64,000 nt of DNA from JAWPMT01 sp965267435 (lineage in GTDB: Bacteria > Bacteroidota > Bacteroidia > Cytophagales > Cyclobacteriaceae): positions 5,952,001 to 6,016,000 of the forward strand of contig OZ253960.1 of the NCBI GenBank assembly GCA_965267435.1, read 5' to 3'. Positions within the stretch are counted from its first letter, which is position 1, and each line of letters begins with the position of its first letter. The position numbers and the translations under genes were made by a program. This document shows, piece by piece, positions 17,901 to 25,488 of the stretch. The notes below the pieces were generated by a model that was not told the DNA's origin, ran no database searches, and worked only from the letters and a program-made list of their open reading frames with translations.

Positions 17901-18695
17901 GTACAGCCCCTTGCCATCAGTACCAACCCATATCTGATTTTCTGTTTGCCCCAAGGACCAAACACGTATGCTTTCTAAGACGGTAGGTACCGGGAGTCGG
18001 TCGCCTTCGGCACTAAAGTTCATGAGCCCATACTCTTCGCTGCCGACGTACATGGATCCGTCTGTACCCTTTTGTAAGGCACGGATAGTTCCTTGCTCCA
18101 ACACCTCCCGCACATCGTTCGTAGCAGGTGAGGCTCTGAGTACGCCCTTGCCTATCGTTCCTACCCAGACATTGCCTGCTCCATCAAGTTCCAGCGTCCA
18201 AGCTGAAATATCCACCAGTGGCTGTGAGGACACTGGTCGGCAAGTGTTGGTGCTGATATCCAATTCCTGAATGCCGCGATTTTCTGTCGCTAGCCAGAGC
18301 ATTTCATTGTCGACCTGAAGAATATCACGCACTCCGCCACCCGCGGCGGTGGCTATCCTGCTAAAGGTGTCGTTCTGGCGGTCATACCTTGCGAGCCCAT
18401 TGTTAGTTCCTATCCATAAGTTGGCGTCCTGGTCTTCGAACAGCGCCACGACCGTATTGCTGGGTAGGGTGGTGGAGTCTTCCGACTGTCTGTAGGTGAC
18501 AAACTTGGAGCCGTCGTACTTATTGAGCCCGTCCTCCGTGGCCAGCCAAATGTAGCCGTCAGTATCTTGTAGAATACTGTTGACCGTATTGGATGACATT
18601 CCGTCGACCAGGCCGATAGATCGGAAATTGCGGAAATCTTGCGAATAACTGGAAAGAGCTGCTAGAATTAGCCAACCGAAGAGCTGTGTTCTCAT
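14991..18695 (-). CDS. Two-component-regulator propeller protein fused to a methyl-accepting chemotaxis signalling domain
   Basis: The 1234-residue protein has a signal peptide (ending YSQ). About fourteen Reg_prop repeats follow (IWLATEDGL, LWIGTNNGL, VWLGTYLGG, LWVGTDGGG and others), enough for two seven-bladed propellers. A Y_Y_Y Ig-like domain covers about residues 645-750, and one membrane helix lies near 756-780. Next come a coiled coil, HAMP-like segments (about 835-930) and a long MCP signalling hairpin. The hairpin tip IKEIAAQTNLLALNAA starts near residue 1040 and is followed by EAGRGFAVVATEIRQLAEDS. The ectodomain is that of hybrid two-component systems, but the output is a chemoreceptor, with no kinase or DNA-binding domain. 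It probably senses a periplasmic ligand, perhaps a glycan, and signals to a CheA/CheW-type array encoded elsewhere. Confidence 0.9.
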   Translation of the reverse strand: MRTQLFGWLILAALSSYSQDFRNFRSIGLVDGMSSNTVNSILQDTDGYIWLATEDGLNKYDGSKFVTYRQSEDSTTLPSNTVVALFEDQDANLWIGTNNGLARYDRQNDTFSRIATAAGGGVRDILQVDNEMLWLATENRGIQELDISTNTCRPVSSQPLVDISAWTLELDGAGNVWVGTIGKGVLRASPATNDVREVLEQGTIRALQKGTDGSMYVGSEEYGLMNFSAEGDRLPVPTVLESIRVWSLGQTENQIWVGTDGKGLYILRDDGEVENHVANSVRPSSLSVNVIRAIACDDEGGVWLGTYLGGVNYYHAENSVFGHYQNDLYDDSTLSHNIVLSFEETNEGLWVGTDGGGLNLFDGEGFHRFSSTSHNLSGNVVLCMQSSFDGLWMGTYQGGLNVYRDGEFQSYQHDPEDPTTISNNSVWALELDRHGQLWIGTNGGSVDVFDAENETFSHFEIDESDNTKLQSNNIRALFRDSKGVMWVGTFKGLHRYDEVANAFTNFRSPDGATDLVMSITEDKEGFYWIGTYGGGLAKLDPESGSFTVYNEDKGLQSNIVFGVIIDEERDNLWVSTSKGLSRFDPSTENFINYSIISGLQNDAYNVGAYYQAHDGRLYFGGNKGFTVFNPAGIDISERLPVVAITDFQLNNETVSIGGKSPLQAHISQTESVTLTYNQNIINLGFSALSYISPQNMEYAYRMRDFEEEWNEVGNRNYAIYTNLDPGSYTFEVKSTNHDGVWNEEARVLEIEVLPPWWATWWFRLIVGSVIVGGFVLIIRGRAQAARRREKELRKKVEEATAEMMAQNAELDAQHAHLKEALQETNYAVEQVLQEGNFSVRLDETHKTGEWRQLAHSMNELFETVEGPIDELNKIASRIAEGDWTARYQREAKGDLLHLSQNLNTAFDNQVALMSNIVDEIVIISTVCREMLQTSKEMNISTSEISSSISEMSSGASTQLSKVDRSSNNIDGILTVSGDVGQQAANIEQIAEKGTNQSVAGEEQVRDLDQNILDALRLSRQSHESITQLRDRSDSISGVIRFIKEIAAQTNLLALNAAIEAAQAGEAGRGFAVVATEIRQLAEDSKQSAGEIEELINTIQEDTRQSAQSIEEITQQIERSESKSKGALESFSRISDLCKETLSMSRSIVDSTARQKENIEAVRDAMRSVVVVAEQTAAGTEEVASSSNELAAGMASYNERSEAVLNILEELHRKMIELKLDANVPSLEEASANAE

Positions 18696-18911
18696 GATGT
18701 ACCTTCAGGTGAAATAGACAATATAAAGCTACCTCGTACCTGCACCTACGACAAACAGCGCCACAAATACCTAGATTTTGACTGTTGAACTGGAATTGTA
18801 GCCGACGAGGCGGAAGGACCAGTGCCCAACGGGGCAAACCAGGCCTCTTTAGTTCGCTATAGGACTAGCATTAATTGTGATTGTCTTGTCTTTTGTTGTA
18901 GGTAATACTAC

Positions 18912-19073
18912 CTAATTCAGCTGCTCCATTTCTTTGAGGATGGCATCTGCCTCGGCGGCTTTGTCATCACTGGCTTTTCGATCGGTATGCGACAGCCGGT
19001 AGGACTCTTCCATCAGCTTTCTGTAGCGCACTTGCAACTTTTCTTGTGGGGATTTTTTCCTGAACAAGTTCAT
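18912..19073 (-). CDS. Lacal_2735-type small protein
   Basis: This 53-residue protein begins MNLFRKKSPQEKLQ and continues with YRKLMEESYRLSHTDRKASD and a C-terminal DAILKEMEQLN. That pattern (short basic start, then two amphipathic helices with a Ser-x-x-x-Arg-Lys linker) matches the Lacal_2735 family found across Bacteroidota. The function of the family is unknown to me. It is soluble and highly charged. The gene is short but has a clean start and stop and lies alone between two larger genes. Confidence 0.75.
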   Translation of the reverse strand: MNLFRKKSPQEKLQVRYRKLMEESYRLSHTDRKASDDKAAEADAILKEMEQLN

Positions 19074-19198
19074 TGAGGTCTATGAATTTTCAAGGGAAAC
19101 CTCGAGGTCCCCTGAAATGTTCGGTATCATTTCTTTGGGGTGGATGTAATCTCCCACGGCCTTGCTATCTTCCAGGCTGTATCGAACCCCGACGAACT

Positions 19199-19789
19199 AT
19201 GACTCTCCGATTTAACCAAGCCCTGTACACTGCCCTTGTCTTAGCCGCCATGATCTGCTGCACGTCACCCTCGCAAACTGCGAATGAGGCGGAGTCGCTG
19301 TTTCAGGAAAATGGCACTGATTGGGAAATAGGAGGTGATGCCAATTGGACTTTTGAAGGGGAAGAAATTGTTGGTAAGCTAGATAGTGGATCCGGATTCG
19401 TGATGACCAAAGGGATGTTTGACAATTTTGAATTCACTGTGGAATTTATGCCTGACAGCGTCATTAATTCCGGTCTGTTTGTACGATGTATCAACAGAGA
19501 ATTGTCTTTCACTGATTGCTATGAGATCAACATTTGGGACCTGCACCCCAATCAAAGCTACAGGACTGGCGCCATTGTAGGTCGGCAGGAGCCTATGGTC
19601 CACGTCAATACCCTGGGCGAATGGAATACATACCGTGTGCGTGCTTCGGGCAATGTCATCGAGGCTTGGGTGAATGAACAACAGACCGCAAAAATTGCTG
19701 ATGACCAGATGGCAAGGGGTTATATAGCGCTTCAGGCCGCTGGCTCAGGAGAGATCCGATTTCGAAACGCCCAATTGAAGCCCTTGTAG
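19199..19789 (+). CDS. DUF1080-domain lipoprotein (3-keto-disaccharide hydrolase-like)
   Basis: The ATG at 19199 gives 196 residues with a signal peptide and a lipobox-like MICC. The longer frame from 19073 adds 42 residues that do not look like protein and overlaps the start of the opposite small gene. The rest is a concanavalin-like jelly roll with DUF1080 features: GDANWTFEGEEIVG, then NSGLFVRC, a YEINIWD motif, EWNTYRVRASG and GYIALQ. Relatives act on keto-sugars or bind glycans in the periplasm. It precedes the LOG-family gene by 71 bases. Confidence 0.75.
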   Translation: MTLRFNQALYTALVLAAMICCTSPSQTANEAESLFQENGTDWEIGGDANWTFEGEEIVGKLDSGSGFVMTKGMFDNFEFTVEFMPDSVINSGLFVRCINRELSFTDCYEINIWDLHPNQSYRTGAIVGRQEPMVHVNTLGEWNTYRVRASGNVIEAWVNEQQTAKIADDQMARGYIALQAAGSGEIRFRNAQLKPL

Positions 19790-19860
19790 AACTGTATTCT
19801 TCGACAGAAGAGGATGATTTATCTCTGGAGTTTGATGGGCCTTTTGCCTACCTTGAGCAC

Positions 19861-20442
19861 ATGAAATCCATCGCAATTTTTTGTGGTTCAAGCATGGGCA
19901 CTGAACCCATTTTCGAGAAGGCTGCTGTAGAGGTAGGTCAGCTGCTTGCACGTGAGAACATCCGCGTCATCTATGGCGGAGCCAAGGTAGGTCTCATGGG
20001 CAAGATGGCCGACGCCGCTTTGGCCGAAGGAGGCGAGGTGATCGGAGTACTGCCGACATTTCTTGGTGCGAAAGAGATCGCCCATGATGCCTTGTCGAAG
20101 CTGATCATGGTGGACTCCATGCATGATCGCAAGCTCAAAATGCATGACTTGTGCGATGGTGTGATCGCACTTCCTGGCGGCTATGGTACGCTGGAGGAGG
20201 TGTTTGAATTCATCACCTGGGCGCAGCTCGGATTGCACAGCAAACCTGTCGGTCTCTACAATGTGAAGGGCTTCTATGATTCACTGCTGCAGTTTTTGGA
20301 CGAAACCGTGAATAAGGGCTTTCTGAATAAGAGTAATAGGGAGATGTTGCTGTCTTCCATCAGTTGCCATGATCTACTGCAATCTATGTCGGACTACCGT
20401 CCTCCCCACATCGCGAAGTGGATCTCCGAAGAAGAAGTTTAG
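19861..20442 (+). CDS. LOG-family protein (nucleotide 5'-monophosphate phosphoribohydrolase-like)
   Basis: The 193-residue Rossmann-like protein has the family motif PGGYGTLEE near residues 105-113, the conserved IYGGAKVGLMG near 38-48, and an early FCGSS. LOG proteins cleave the ribose phosphate from (modified) AMP; in plants and some bacteria this activates cytokinins, and in most bacteria the role is nucleotide metabolism. Its length is typical. The frame is intact, and nothing in the context narrows the substrate. Confidence 0.85.
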   Translation: MKSIAIFCGSSMGTEPIFEKAAVEVGQLLARENIRVIYGGAKVGLMGKMADAALAEGGEVIGVLPTFLGAKEIAHDALSKLIMVDSMHDRKLKMHDLCDGVIALPGGYGTLEEVFEFITWAQLGLHSKPVGLYNVKGFYDSLLQFLDETVNKGFLNKSNREMLLSSISCHDLLQSMSDYRPPHIAKWISEEEV

Positions 20443-20715
20443 ACCTTAGCCGTCCTCGAAGGAAGTCCAAGCTCCCGCAGGAGCCCTTGACGGCGAGGTG
20501 TTCCGAGCTCCATGTTCCACGTTGACGATTTGACAGGGAACTTTGAACTTGGAACATTGAACTGGCAGACCGCAGGTATGCCAATACCATTGTTCCTCGT
20601 TGTTAGTTCCTTGATCATTGTTCTTGGTGACTTGATCCATGTCCAAGATCAGAGAACCAAGATCTAGGAACAAACCGATCTACGAGCATTTCGATCGAAG
20701 TACTTCCGCTGGCTT
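20443..20715. repeat. Low-complexity intergenic stretch rich in GAAC/GTTC words
   Basis: This part of the gap between two convergent genes contains many degenerate copies of short words such as GAACTTTGAACTTGGAAC (near 20540) and TTGTTAGTTCCTTGATCATT (near 20597). They resemble decayed tandem repeats. No credible gene or terminator is seen, although weak inverted pairs are possible. Confidence 0.4.
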
Positions 20716-20853
20716 TTTAGCCCGGATAGGAGTGGCATCCCGCGTGGCCGCTGCTGGTGTTTTCACCTGCAGCCGTGGGGTAGCGCGGCGGTGATAGAAC
20801 GGATAGCCGGCAGGCCACCAGAGGCAGAGAGATGCCCCTGGCTGCTCCTCAAT
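20716..20853 (+). repeat. Dispersed intergenic repeat, copy B
   Basis: This is the + strand partner of the repeat at 6111-6228. The two agree in TAGCCCGGAT, in GCGTGGCC, in the AGCCGGCAGGCC-x-CCAGAG block and in the final CTGGCTGCTCC. This copy is about 20 bases longer in the middle. It ends right at the stop codon of the convergent gntP gene. Confidence 0.6.
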
Positions 20854-20854
20854 A

Positions 20855-22195
20855 TCAAATGAACAGCGACAGAATCAGGCAAAAGATCAGCCCACTCACT
20901 CCTATGACTGTCTCGAGCAAGGTCCAGGATTGGAGCGTTTGTTTTTCTGTGAGGCCCAGGTAGCGGTTGACAAGCCAAAAGCCACTGTCGTTAACGTGTG
21001 ACAAGATGGTCGCCCCAGAGGCGATGGCGATGACAATCAGTGCAAGGTCCATATTGCTGGCACCCGGGTCGATAATGGGAGCCATGAGTCCCGCCCCGGT
21101 GATCATGGCGACAGTAGCCGATCCCTGTAGCACGCGAACAATAGCTGCCAGCACAAACGCGAGTACGAGGTGTGACATACCCGCGGCGGCAACGGCATTG
21201 GCGATGGCGGCTCCGGCACCAGTATCCACCAGCAGTTGCTTGAAAGCGCCACCGGCTCCTGTGAGCAGGATGATCGTACCTGCAGACGTGAGGGAATCTG
21301 TACTGATGTGAAGGAGTTCGCCACGAGAATAGCCACGACGCACGCCGAGGAAGTACCACGCGATGAGGTTGGCAATGATCAATGCCGAGAAAGGGTGACC
21401 AACGAGGTTGATGGCCTCCAGGAGGGCAGGAGGTATGGCGCCAGCTCCGCCCATAGTCGCGACGAGTGTCTTCAGCACAATGAGCCCAATAGGAATGAAA
21501 ATGATCAGCGCTATCAGTCCGATGGGGGGCATCTCTTTCGACTCGTCGGGTTCCTCAACGCCTTCTGGGACTTCCACGAAGATCTTCCTTGAGATATAGC
21601 GCGCAAATATGGGCCCTGCAATGACTGCGGTAGGAATGCCGGCGAGTAGGCCGATCAAGATCACTGAGCCGAGATCTGTTCCGATGATCTCTGCCACAGC
21701 AATCGGTCCGGGTGTTGGGGGGATGAATGTATGCGTGATGCCAAGGCCGCCAAGCAGGGGCATACCATATAGCAAGAGGGATTTACCAGTCTTCCTCTGC
21801 AGTGCGTAGACGATAGGTACGAGGATGATAAAGGCGACATCAAGAAACACGGGGATGGCCACGACGAAGCCCGTGATGACCAGGGCTGTAGGAGCGCGAT
21901 CCTCTCCAAATTTGGCGAGCAAGTAGTTCGCAATACCCTGAGCCCCTCCCGATCGTTCAAGAATGGCGCCGAAGATGGCTCCTAATCCGACCACCGTAGC
22001 GACGAATCCGAGGGTGCCACCCATGCCACTTTGGATGCTTTCGATAATCTCTGTAGCTGGCATACCTGCCACAAGACCTACTACGATACTGGCGATCAAC
22101 AATGATAGAAAGGCTTGCAACCGGACAACGAGGACCAGAAGCAACAGTACCGCAATACCAACAGCTACCGAGAGAACGAGGAAAAAGTCAATCAT
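20855..22195 (-). CDS. gntP: GntP-family gluconate:H+ symporter
   Basis: The 446-residue protein is almost wholly hydrophobic, with about 12-14 helices. It shows typical family stretches: GLGAIFGAILERSGGAQ near residue 70, a GITHTFIPPTPGPIA motif near 150, and SHVNDSGFWLVNRY near 400. GntP permeases import gluconate or related aldonates with a proton. The gene is last in the operon gntK-sulfatase-gntP, which supports gluconate or a sugar acid as substrate. Confidence 0.9.
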   Translation of the reverse strand: MIDFFLVLSVAVGIAVLLLLVLVVRLQAFLSLLIASIVVGLVAGMPATEIIESIQSGMGGTLGFVATVVGLGAIFGAILERSGGAQGIANYLLAKFGEDRAPTALVITGFVVAIPVFLDVAFIILVPIVYALQRKTGKSLLLYGMPLLGGLGITHTFIPPTPGPIAVAEIIGTDLGSVILIGLLAGIPTAVIAGPIFARYISRKIFVEVPEGVEEPDESKEMPPIGLIALIIFIPIGLIVLKTLVATMGGAGAIPPALLEAINLVGHPFSALIIANLIAWYFLGVRRGYSRGELLHISTDSLTSAGTIILLTGAGGAFKQLLVDTGAGAAIANAVAAAGMSHLVLAFVLAAIVRVLQGSATVAMITGAGLMAPIIDPGASNMDLALIVIAIASGATILSHVNDSGFWLVNRYLGLTEKQTLQSWTLLETVIGVSGLIFCLILSLFI

Positions 22196-22265
22196 GGGTT
22201 AGGGCGTTTTTTTTTGAAGACAAGCGTCAGATAAAAATATCGCTTTTGTCGACAATTCCGGCTAT

Positions 22266-23675
22266 TCAATCACTCTCCCGATCGGCGTAGAATTGCTGAT
22301 AGTGACCGTCGGCCAGCTCGATCAATTCTGCTGCAACGTCGGGATATACCTCTCTCACATTCCCCTTCTCCATGGGGTCATGAACTAGGTCGAAAAGCGC
22401 CGTGTCGATTACATGCTGCACGTACTTCCCAGGAAACCCATCCCTTCCGCCTTTTGTAAGTGTGCGGTAGCTATGCTGCAGGTGAAGTTTCCACTGCCCA
22501 TCTGCACTGATGATACCCTGAAATTGGCGGCCGTTGGAGAATGGGTAGTATGTGCTGGGATTGGCCGCGCCGGGCTCGCCGAGGACAAGTGGCCACACGT
22601 TCTTGCCATCTATAGGATTGGTAGGCATCGCAGCATTCGTCACATGCGTGATGGTAGGCAGTATGTCCAGCGAACTGAATGTCTTGTGCGAAAACGTGCC
22701 GCCTTTGATGGAGGGAGGGTACTTGATAATACACGGATTGCGAACTCCGCCATCGAATATGGTGCCTTTGCCTTCCCTAAATGGTGTAATGCCCGCATGG
22801 TCGCTGTAGCTCAACCAGGGGCCATTGTCAGATCCGATGAATATGAAGAGTGTGTTGTCTTCGAGCCCGTTGTCTTTTAGGGCCTGATTGATCTGTCCGA
22901 CGGACCAATCGATCTCCATCATCACATCACCATACAATCCTGTTCCTGACTTGCCTTCGAATTTGTCACTGACGAAGAGGGGTACATGGGGCATCGAGTG
23001 CGCTACGTAGAGAAAGAAGGGCTGGTCCTGCTGGCGGTTGATAAAATCAACTGCGTCTTCCGTGTACCAGGTAGTGAGGTAGCGCTGATCATCCTTGCTT
23101 ACCTCCTCGATGGTCACCTCGCCATTCTTCCAGTATTGCAGGGGGTGCTTTCCCCAATGCACGGGGTTCTCCGGGTGATGGAGCCACATATCATTGGAGT
23201 ACATCAGTCCGCTGGACTCATCAAATCCTCGCGCGTGAGGCCTCGTATGAGGAAGGTCGCCGATGTGCCATTTGCCAAAGCTGGCTGTAGCGTAGCCTTC
23301 CCCTTGCATCACCTCTCCGAGCGTTGCGTAGGCGGTATCCAATCCTGCTCCAAACGGGCCATGTGCACCAAATACCCCTGTCCGTCCCGGGTAGCAGCCA
23401 GACAGCAGCGCGGATCGCGACGCCGAGCATACCGATTGTGGTACATAGAATTTGGTGAAACACGTGCCTTCGTCAGCCAGCTGCTGCACATTAGGTGTGG
23501 GGTAGAGTGGCCTTCCAAATGGATGATAATCTCCGTAGGAGCCATCATCAATGAACATGAGTACCACATTTGGCCGGCGATTGTCCTCTGGTTGCTCACT
23601 ACAGGAAGGCAACAGGAGAATGATGGGGACTGCGAGAATGGCTAGGAGGGTGAGCCTTGTGGTTAGGACTTTCAT
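22266..23675 (-). CDS. Lipoprotein sulfatase (arylsulfatase family)
   Basis: The start at 23675 gives a signal peptide and the lipobox LPSC with lipid cysteine C25; an ATG nine codons upstream adds no signal features. Metal-binding aspartates lie in MFIDDGSYGD (D43, D44). The formylglycine signature is CSASR (C83 to R87), so it needs a formylglycine-generating or anaerobic sulfatase-maturating enzyme, not present here. GSDNGPWLS near the middle is a further metal motif. It should hydrolyse sulfate esters in the periplasm or at the outer membrane. It sits between gntK and gntP, which suggests a sulfated sugar or sugar acid. Confidence 0.9.
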   Translation of the reverse strand: MKVLTTRLTLLAILAVPIILLLPSCSEQPEDNRRPNVVLMFIDDGSYGDYHPFGRPLYPTPNVQQLADEGTCFTKFYVPQSVCSASRSALLSGCYPGRTGVFGAHGPFGAGLDTAYATLGEVMQGEGYATASFGKWHIGDLPHTRPHARGFDESSGLMYSNDMWLHHPENPVHWGKHPLQYWKNGEVTIEEVSKDDQRYLTTWYTEDAVDFINRQQDQPFFLYVAHSMPHVPLFVSDKFEGKSGTGLYGDVMMEIDWSVGQINQALKDNGLEDNTLFIFIGSDNGPWLSYSDHAGITPFREGKGTIFDGGVRNPCIIKYPPSIKGGTFSHKTFSSLDILPTITHVTNAAMPTNPIDGKNVWPLVLGEPGAANPSTYYPFSNGRQFQGIISADGQWKLHLQHSYRTLTKGGRDGFPGKYVQHVIDTALFDLVHDPMEKGNVREVYPDVAAELIELADGHYQQFYADRESD

Positions 23676-23748
23676 TGGTTCAAAAAAAGATGGAACGACC
23701 ACTAATCTATGAAGAAGTGACTTTATACGCGGGGGATGTCTCGATGTC

Positions 23749-24285
23749 TTAGTGGGATCGTGTCAGAATCTCATCCACGATATCGATGGGCTCCTTGTCT
23801 ATATCCACCAGGAGCGCATCATCAGGAGCCTCGAGAGTGGCTAGCTGCGAATCGAGTAGGGAAGCGGGCATGAAATGGTCAGTTCGGGCTTGCATCCGCG
23901 CCAGGATCAGTTCCCGACTTCCTGACAGGTGTACCCATTGCATATGGGGCAAACCAGCCTGAAGCACGGTGCGATACTCCGCTTTCAGCGCCGAGCAACC
24001 CAGGATGGCGCCTTTTTTGGACCATTCTCTCATTTGGGTGTTGAGTGTTTGCAGCCATGGCCAGCGGTCTTCATCGGTCAGTGGCTCGCCTTTCTCCATT
24101 TTCGCGACGTTCTCCCTGGGGTGGTAGTGGTCGGCGTCGTAGAAATCGATCCCTAGTTTTTCCGCCAGTAATTTGCCTACAGTCGATTTGCCACTACCAG
24201 AGACTCCCATGACAATGATCAGGGGTGGATCATCACTTTTTGATGTAAGGGAGGAATTCGGGTTTTTATGAGGTTCAGCCATCAA
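23749..24285 (-). CDS. gntK: Gluconokinase
   Basis: The 178-residue protein is a P-loop kinase of the GntK type. The Walker A motif GVSGSGKST is at residues 27-35, DADHYHPREN at about 50-59 binds substrate, and GCSALKAEYR lies near 95-104. HMQWVHLSGSRELILARMQAR and the DHFMP motif complete the family pattern. It phosphorylates gluconate to 6-phosphogluconate with ATP. The N-terminus has about 20 extra polar residues before the fold. It is first in the operon with the sulfatase and gntP and diverges from nuoH. Confidence 0.92.
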   Translation of the reverse strand: MMAEPHKNPNSSLTSKSDDPPLIIVMGVSGSGKSTVGKLLAEKLGIDFYDADHYHPRENVAKMEKGEPLTDEDRWPWLQTLNTQMREWSKKGAILGCSALKAEYRTVLQAGLPHMQWVHLSGSRELILARMQARTDHFMPASLLDSQLATLEAPDDALLVDIDKEPIDIVDEILTRSH

Positions 24286-24409
24286 TCCTTAAAGATAGTG
24301 CTTCGGTAAATTGTCGGATTGTCGCTGAATGCTCGTGCTTATTTTGCTAATGAAAAAGCAGTAATTTCGAACTTCAAGCGGGATAGCGTAGTTCCCCCGG
24401 TCCAATGCT

Positions 24410-25465
24410 ATGATTACTTTCCTCTTTTTCCTTCCATTTTTACTCAGCTTTGTAGTCATCGGGGTGTACGGAGAGCGAAAGGTATCCGCTTTTATACAAA
24501 ATCGTTTGGGCCCTATGGAAGTTGGCCCCAATGGTATCCTGCAGACCATTGCCGATCTTCTCAAGATGTTGCAAAAGGAGGACATCATCCCCTCTCGGGC
24601 AGATAAGTTCGTATTCCTGCTGGCGCCATTTGTGGTCTTTGGAGCGCTGTTCACTGGATATGCGGTCCTACCTCTGACCACTGGAACAGCCGGTAGCGAG
24701 ATCCCAACGGGCATCTTCTTCTTACTGGCGATCGTCTCACTCGATGTGTTGGGGATCCTGATGGCCGGCTGGGGGTCCAACAATAAGTTTTCGGTATACG
24801 GTGCCATCAGGTCAGTAGCGCAGATCATTTCCTACGAAATACCCATGGGGATCAGTGTATTGTGTGTGGTAATGATTGCGCAGAGCCTCGACCTCCAAGA
24901 GATCACAATGCAGCAAGGGGGCGGGCATGAAAACTTCCTTTTTGGCATTCAGGCATTGGGTGTGGACGTGAGCAACGTGAATGGGTTCCTCAGCTGGAAC
25001 ATCATTCGGGTGCCACTGCTGATCCCTGTTTTCATCATCTTCTTCATTGCGGGCCTCGCCGAGGCGAATAGGGCACCATTTGACTTGCCCGAATCAGAAT
25101 CGGAGATCATCGGTGGTTATCATACAGAGTACTCGGGCTTCCGTTTCGGCATTTTCATGTTAGCGGAATATGGCATGATGCTGCTGGTTTCCTTTTTGGC
25201 TGCGGTGTTGTTTTTTGGAGGATGGCAGTCGCCATTACCGAATATGGGTGCCCTAAGGCTCTATGACTGGACGACCGGCCTGGTATGGGGAGGATTATGG
25301 CTGGTGCTGAAAGCGATGGTCTTCATTTTTATCATGATGTGGATACGCTGGACGGTACCTCGATTGCGGGTGGATCAACTAATGAGTTTGTCGTGGAAGT
25401 ATCTGACTCCATTTGCGATTGCTCTTGTTTTCCTTTGTGCTATCTGGCGACTGTGGGTAATGTAG
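24410..25465 (+). CDS. nuoH: NADH-quinone oxidoreductase subunit H
   Basis: The 351-residue membrane subunit has the family sequence GERKVSAFIQNRLGP near residues 20-34. It also has AEANRAPFDLPESESEIIGG near 217-236 and an acidic loop facing the quinone site. In complex I it forms part of the quinone-binding cavity at the arm junction. It opens the cluster nuoHIJKLMN; nuoA-G are not in this window. A weak promoter-like TTATTTTG lies at 24339-24346, in the gap to the divergent gntK. Confidence 0.95.
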   Translation: MITFLFFLPFLLSFVVIGVYGERKVSAFIQNRLGPMEVGPNGILQTIADLLKMLQKEDIIPSRADKFVFLLAPFVVFGALFTGYAVLPLTTGTAGSEIPTGIFFLLAIVSLDVLGILMAGWGSNNKFSVYGAIRSVAQIISYEIPMGISVLCVVMIAQSLDLQEITMQQGGGHENFLFGIQALGVDVSNVNGFLSWNIIRVPLLIPVFIIFFIAGLAEANRAPFDLPESESEIIGGYHTEYSGFRFGIFMLAEYGMMLLVSFLAAVLFFGGWQSPLPNMGALRLYDWTTGLVWGGLWLVLKAMVFIFIMMWIRWTVPRLRVDQLMSLSWKYLTPFAIALVFLCAIWRLWVM

Positions 25466-25488
25466 GGGTGTGAACTGAATGGATTGAA

